Source of the DNA: Tenodera sinensis
Lineage: Eukaryota > Arthropoda > Insecta > Mantodea > Mantidae
Direction of reading: 5' to 3'
DNA length: 64,000 nt
Assembly (NCBI GenBank): GCA_030765045.1
Contig: CM060967.1
Coordinates: forward strand, 164,180,251 to 164,244,250
This document shows positions 58,922-64,000 of the stretch, piece by piece. Position 1 is the first letter of the stretch; every line of letters begins with the position of its first letter. Made by a program: the position numbers and the translations under genes. The notes beneath the pieces are model-generated. The model was not told the DNA's origin, made no database searches, and was given only the letters and a program-made list of their open reading frames with translations.

Positions 58922-60204
58922 ATAAAATGCCAAAATTATGCTAAAATCGAATATACTCGTAAACGCGAAATTCAAGAGTTTTTCCTTCCGTTGTTTTGGA
59001 AATATCACCCGTGGATTTTGTACCCTCTTAAAATGTTAATGACGTTCTTGACCACTGTTACAGAAGGTAATATGAAAAAAGGAGCAGTTACCTTTATTCG
59101 GTGAAACTAAAATAATTAGGTAATAGGTAAATTTTACTTATTCCATCACATAGAATAAATTATCTATTTAAAATCTGAAATTTTTGCGTTAGTAGCATCA
59201 ATCGCAGATGTAATCCAAATGATAACGTAAATATTTTTAACTACAGTGTCAAACTAAATGCATATGTAACTCATGTTTGAATCTGCTGCTTTTCAAACCT
59301 GACACTGTTGGGCGAGTATGGTCAATACAAAGTGAAGTAAAAGGAAGATGGTATTTTTTGGGTTGTTAAAATGAATAGTTTTGTTAACGGATATGAATAT
59401 TTTCATTCCCAGCTATTACAAATTGTGCAGACTCTCGCTAAGCTCAAGTAACAAAACAAAATATTGATAAGTATATTCTATGGTTTCAAGTACTACTGGT
59501 TCATGAACTTTTATAGCATAAGATAATTTTGTGCATTTTACGTTTATTATTATCTACGGTTTTGCATCAGTATTGGTTTACCTTTTTTTTCCTAGATATG
59601 CTTTACGTGGTGTCATCTTATTCTATTTGTCTGTGTTGCTAATCTATTTTGGTTCAAGGTACCTATACTTAGAATTTAATTTATACATTTTTATGTCACT
59701 ATTAACTGTTTACAGACTGGTTTTAATTTAACATTAATGTTATCGCAAGTGGCAGATGTTTGTTACAGTTAGTTAAAATTATGCGCTTTTTCTTCAAAAT
59801 TTTATCTATAAAATGCTAAATTGCACATTCATAAACGATACAAAATGCAAAAGGTAAAAATTCAAGTGCGAAATTTCTAATTTCAAAATGCTAAAAATAA
59901 CCCCTTAGTAATAATATAAACATTATCTATATAATTTATATATTTATTGTATTTATATAATATTACTATCATTATGCTATACTAATTACGGAATACTGCA
60001 CGCTCGTCACGAGTCAACAATTGACATAATTGTAATTATATTATTATTGTAATTATCATTATTACGTATAGTTGTTTTTAACGTGACTAGGTATAAGATG
60101 TTACTGGTATTAAGGAAGAAAATGAATAATCAACACCTATATCTGGTTAGGACGTTTATCTGACAATAGGTATTCGTTCTGTTTACACGACTAGGAGGGG
60201 GTAA
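58922..60204. other. very AT-rich DNA, no feature recognised
   Basis: It includes a hydrophobic open frame (59531-59731) explained by T-rich composition. No supported gene. Confidence 0.4.
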
Positions 60205-60668
60205 AAATTACTTCCCAGTCGAGAAAATAGGAAAATTCAAATCAACAACAAGGAATACCTTGGAAATAGTGAATTCCACTAAAAAATGACAAATTGTGTG
60301 CTTTAACGAGGTCTGCATTTTCGTGCAGCAGTTATGCAATAAAGATGGCTTAAGAGCCTATTACCAGAAAATTCAAGATGGACATTTCCTTCATCATAAA
60401 AATATCAAACATGTGATAACTTACACAAAATTGTTAGCCATTTTGAGAAAATCAAAATTTCCAAAAATGTGCATATAAATGGTAGTTTGAAATGGGAGGA
60501 TTTTGTTTTTAAACCTTAGTATCGCATTCTTGAACTTAAATAGGCACCAACCTTAATATTTAACCGACTTTTTTATTTTGAGAGAGAGAGAGACTCACCT
60601 ATACAACACACCTTTTTTTCTATTTTTTTTTTCTTTTTTCTACTTGCTGTTTGTGCGCAGTAGAGAAA
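60205..60668 (-). repeat. RepA copy (-), 5' three-quarters
   Basis: It has AACAAGGAATACCTTGGAAAT, AACGAGGTCTGCATTTTCG, CCAGAAAATTCAAGATGG, AATGGTAGTTTGAAATGGG and the left end CGCAGTAGAGAAA. A (GA)n run near 60582 is private to the copy. Confidence 0.75.
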
Positions 60669-61049
60669 TACAATTGTAAAAGGACTAGTAGTTCAACTTG
60701 CAGATATTCCTACATTTTTACACGACTACTCTCCGTTACCTGTTGATAGAGCACCTCCACTACCTAACAACTTACTTCCGGCTGTCTTATCTCCCAATCT
60801 ATTGAAGCGTTTTCTTTATCGTTTTAAGTCCGGATACATAAGTTAAGCTAACACCTAAATAACCAAATAAATCAAGTAAAAATCTCAATTGCTGTAGCAA
60901 TGCACCTGCAAACTTTGACCAAAATTAAGGAAACTAAAAAAATTGAAGCTGAAAAAATACCACTTGAAGAACACAGCCTTAACTGAATTAAACTGTCCCC
61001 TATTAATCCTACGACACCACTCATACTACAACAATGTATCATTCCTGAA

Positions 61050-61080
<31 letters not shown>

Positions 61081-61690
61081 AGTCTGTAGGACTATGGCAT
61101 GTTTTATTTTTTCCTTTCTCGCTCTCTTTGTCAATATTGTTTATTTTTCTTTCTATTTTATTTTTCATTCTAAAGAATGTTATTTTGGCAATCCTACATT
61201 TTAGGGAAGTTTAAATAAGTGAACAAATACATAAACGGACGGACGCTTGCCTGTTAACCTGCATGCTTAAATTCAAAGTTTTTCCTCGCAAATATTTTTG
61301 CAATATTTTTCATATCAAAATGCTACAATTTTTACCAGTTTGTTTAAAATATATTCTACTACCTCTCAACAATACCTATACTAAAGAAAATGACCATATC
61401 TATCCTTTTTAAAATAAAAAGTGTGTTCAGTTATGGCATCTAATCAAACAAATGGGATAGAAATTAGCGACGTCCGTGGATTCATCACTTCGTTACGCAA
61501 AAAACGCACTCTTCTTTATTTTTATGAGCAATTGATCCGTCAGCGGTTCACTTATACGGCGAGATGCGAAATTTTACGTTAAATTCTTTGCCGATGCAGT
61601 TTTCTTGCTTCAGCAACATTCATTCTAGCAAAAAGTAGTTACTTCAAAAATAATTTGATTTTAGAGACTTCATGTTATACCAGACATGTA
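60669..61690. other. AT-rich DNA with a 32-bp poly(T) run
   Basis: Poly(T) at about 61049-61080 may be the tail of an old minus-strand retroinsertion. No body recognised. Confidence 0.4.
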
Positions 61691-61960
61691 CAGTAAAGCC
61701 TGACTAAACCGTACCCCCTATATACCGGAAACCTGGACAACCGGAAGATAAATCTCGGAACGGAGCTAAATAACACTCTAAACCGGAAAACTGCCTAACG
61801 CGGAAACGGAATAGCTTTTCCGGAACCGTTTGCATAAATAGCTTAAGATGTTCATTATACTTTACATAGTTACATGCTTTGATAACGAACTTGCCACGAT
61901 TGAAGATATTCAAAATTGCCCTGCATCAAAAATAAGAAAATGGAGTATACAATTGATATT
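61691..61960 (+). mobile_element. pogo/Tigger-like terminus (tentative, one end only)
   Basis: ACAGTAAAGCCTGACTAAACC at 61691 is followed by repeated CCGGAAA, CCGGAAG and GCGGAAACGG motifs. This is the layout of pogo/Tigger terminal regions, whose ends read CAGT(n)AA(n)CC. I find neither the inverted right end nor a transposase. The 84-codon frame at 61848-62102 shows no domain. Confidence 0.4.
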
Positions 61961-63377
61961 TTATCTATTTGACTATGGAATCGCAGCAGCTTGGATTGAC
62001 CAAAGCGAGCCAAAAATGAAGATAATACACCAAAAAAGGAGATATTTTGATTATTTGAATTTTAAAGGTAAATATTGCAGATTGGATGCTGGCTTGAGCT
62101 AGTAATCAAGATGTAATGAGTGTTGAATTAGAGCCAGAGTTGGCACAAACGTCTCGCAGAAATAACTACTAGTTTTTCCATCGTATAGTCTCAGAAAACT
62201 CAAAACTCCACATATGCCAGCAACTCCAACCGAACTCAAACCTTCACGCTGCAGATTTGCAGAACGTTGCAGTCCTAGATGTCAATTTGTCTGCTCAACA
62301 AGTAACATTTATCTTTGCCTGAATAAGTGATTGAAGGCATTTAAAAATATTACACAAGGCCCTTAATGAGTCACTTAGAACTCTTAGGATACAACAAATT
62401 ATCAATTATTAATCAAAAGAATTCTTTTCGTGATTTTTTTCTGTCCCTAGTTGAATGTGCAGTTGAGTTATTTACTTCCACGAATTTCTCTTTCATTTAA
62501 ATGTACTGTCATTTCTTTCTTGTTCTTCCCTACTTTGAACTGATCCCCGCTTATGGAATGTTGTGTTCCATTAGTCACTTGCTTCTGCATTGGATAGGTA
62601 TCTAATCCAAGATCTAGGTTTGTGACTCTGGGGGTTTAACTTTCTAAAACAGGGGAGATTAATCCGCTTAAAAGGGGTCAACATCTCAATTGAGAAGTTA
62701 GCTCCAACAAGAACACATACAACTAAGTTGTCTTAAGAGTTTAATGTATCATACAGCTAGAGAGAACGAAATCTTGCACTTCATTTGAGGTTTCATAAAA
62801 TCGCATTGCTCTTCTTCATTAAGAATTTTCCAGTACTGTCTCAATCAACAGTTCTTAATATGCCTATATGTTTTTGTTGGAACCAATTTACCAGGACTAG
62901 AGGTGTACACAGTTCGTCTCTCTTTACTTCTTGTTTCCAGTTACTGTTATTTACAGCTTATTTTCATTAACACTGCTAACCTTCAGAGGTGTATTTGAAC
63001 GAGTATTACTCACTGTGAACACTACCGTAACTCTCTGATATCAATAAATAATGTTATTTTCTTTCTAGCTGCTCAAATATACACAGAAACATTAACTTAT
63101 GATTGCACTATTCATTTGTTCAAACACTGCTACCACACTGAAGAATCGATATATCCCTAAATTTATTTACTAATACTTGTAAAAAACATGGCCAATGTTT
63201 TGAAACAATATCATAAAAAGAGCACGCCCATACTGGAACTAACTTCTAAATTATTATGGAATAAGTATAATAAATGTTATACCTAATAAACGGTTGTGTT
63301 CTCTTTTAGGCGATGTATAGCTAGATATGTAAAAATAAATAATTCACATTTTGCTTCCGAGTGCTTTGAATTTTTAC
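61961..63377. other. no feature recognised
   Basis: AT-rich DNA; no shared repeat or coding frame I can support. Confidence 0.4.
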
Positions 63378-64000
63378 TTTTTCTACCACGCATATACTTG
63401 GTAGAGATGTTATTGCATTCCATCCAACATTCGATACCAAGATTTTATCGGAAATACATGTTTTGAGGTTCCTTGATTAAAATAATTTTAGAAGAAGGTC
63501 CGAATATCCGAAAATTCGGTTAAATACCAAATTTGGTATTTAAATTCAGCATCATTCCAAGGATGTGACACAAATATCTTCAAGGAAATTCAAGAAACTC
63601 TTTACAAGAAAAAGTTTAAAAGATATTAGTTTTCTCAAATATGGTGCTAATGATTTTGATTAAAATACTGTATGTTTAAGAAGTTTTTATGCCAAATGAA
63701 ATGTATATGTTGATCTTCTCGCAATGTCCTCAGAAGTCCTCTTCATTCTGGATGCCTTTTGCATATCTGGTAAACCGTAAGAGACAGACAAAATCTTACT
63801 ACATATAGAAGTCCCTAGATCTCTTTAAAACACAATTTTTGTGAAGTCCCCTCTATTTGGAGAATTGAACCGTTTTCAAGACATACTTCGGTTTTTGCTT
63901 GGATTTTCCAATACTCATATCTTTCTCCAATGGGAAGTCGTTATTCATCTTTATCTTCTGGCCATGGAAAGAAAAAGTAATGTCAAAGTCATCACATAGC
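63378..64000 (+). repeat. RepA copy (+), cut by the window end
   Basis: The left end is TACTTTTTCTACCACG. It is followed by GATGTTATTGCATTCC, AAGGATGTGACACAAAT, TTTTGATTAAAATACTG, GCCAAATGAAATGTATA and CTGGTAAACCGTAAGAGACAG. Similarity continues to base 64000. Confidence 0.82.

Overview
The window looks like non-coding, transposon-rich DNA from a large AT-rich animal genome. An insect is most likely, perhaps a polyneopteran. I infer this from an I-type LINE with an RNase H domain, several tRNA-derived SINE families, many short degenerate inverted-repeat elements, and frequent TACCTA/TAGGTA runs. I found no complete cellular protein gene, no rRNA, no CRISPR array and no virus. Nearly all short open frames are chance frames, frames inside repeats, or translated microsatellite.

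The best-supported coding object is a full-length non-LTR retrotransposon at 21271-26709 (+). It has a 13-bp target-site duplication on both sides, a 5'UTR, an ORF1 with a CCHC knuckle, an ORF2 (AP-endonuclease, reverse transcriptase, RNase H, C-terminal Cys/His cluster) and a poly(A) tail. ORF2 is broken by one in-frame TGA at 23923-23925. A 5'-truncated relative with its own 14-bp duplication lies at 4370-5006. Decayed R1-like LINE pieces flank the full-length element (20100-20335 and 27007-27900).

Region by region: 0-5 kb holds a SINE, an (AAT)n array, another SINE-like unit, a pogo/Tigger-like transposase tail and the truncated LINE. 6-10 kb holds RepA and RepC repeats, a FLYWCH-finger fragment (8040-8376, -), a hAT element with terminal repeats and an 8-bp duplication (8488-9893), and a CpG-rich 34-bp tandem array (10013-10190). 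10-20 kb holds RepA, a tRNA-Ala-like SINE, a 350-bp hairpin whose arms are tRNA-like SINEs (12061-12408), and a SINE split by a 381-bp MITE (19437-20030). 20-28 kb holds the LINE complex. 28-44 kb is dense in RepA and contains a 1.4-kb trinucleotide array (34601-36021) that begins at a SINE-like 3' end. 44-54 kb carries a long-inverted-repeat family (RepB) and a GC-rich island (49590-50510) that may contain a cellular first exon. 54-64 kb is mostly featureless AT-rich DNA with one (AAT)n array, two RepA copies and a pogo-like terminus.

Three repeat families are defined here only from comparison within the window. RepA is about 0.85 kb with about 20 fragments in both orientations. RepB is about 0.54 kb with long inverted arms. 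RepC has three copies of about 0.35-0.5 kb. Their names are mine; all boundaries are by eye.
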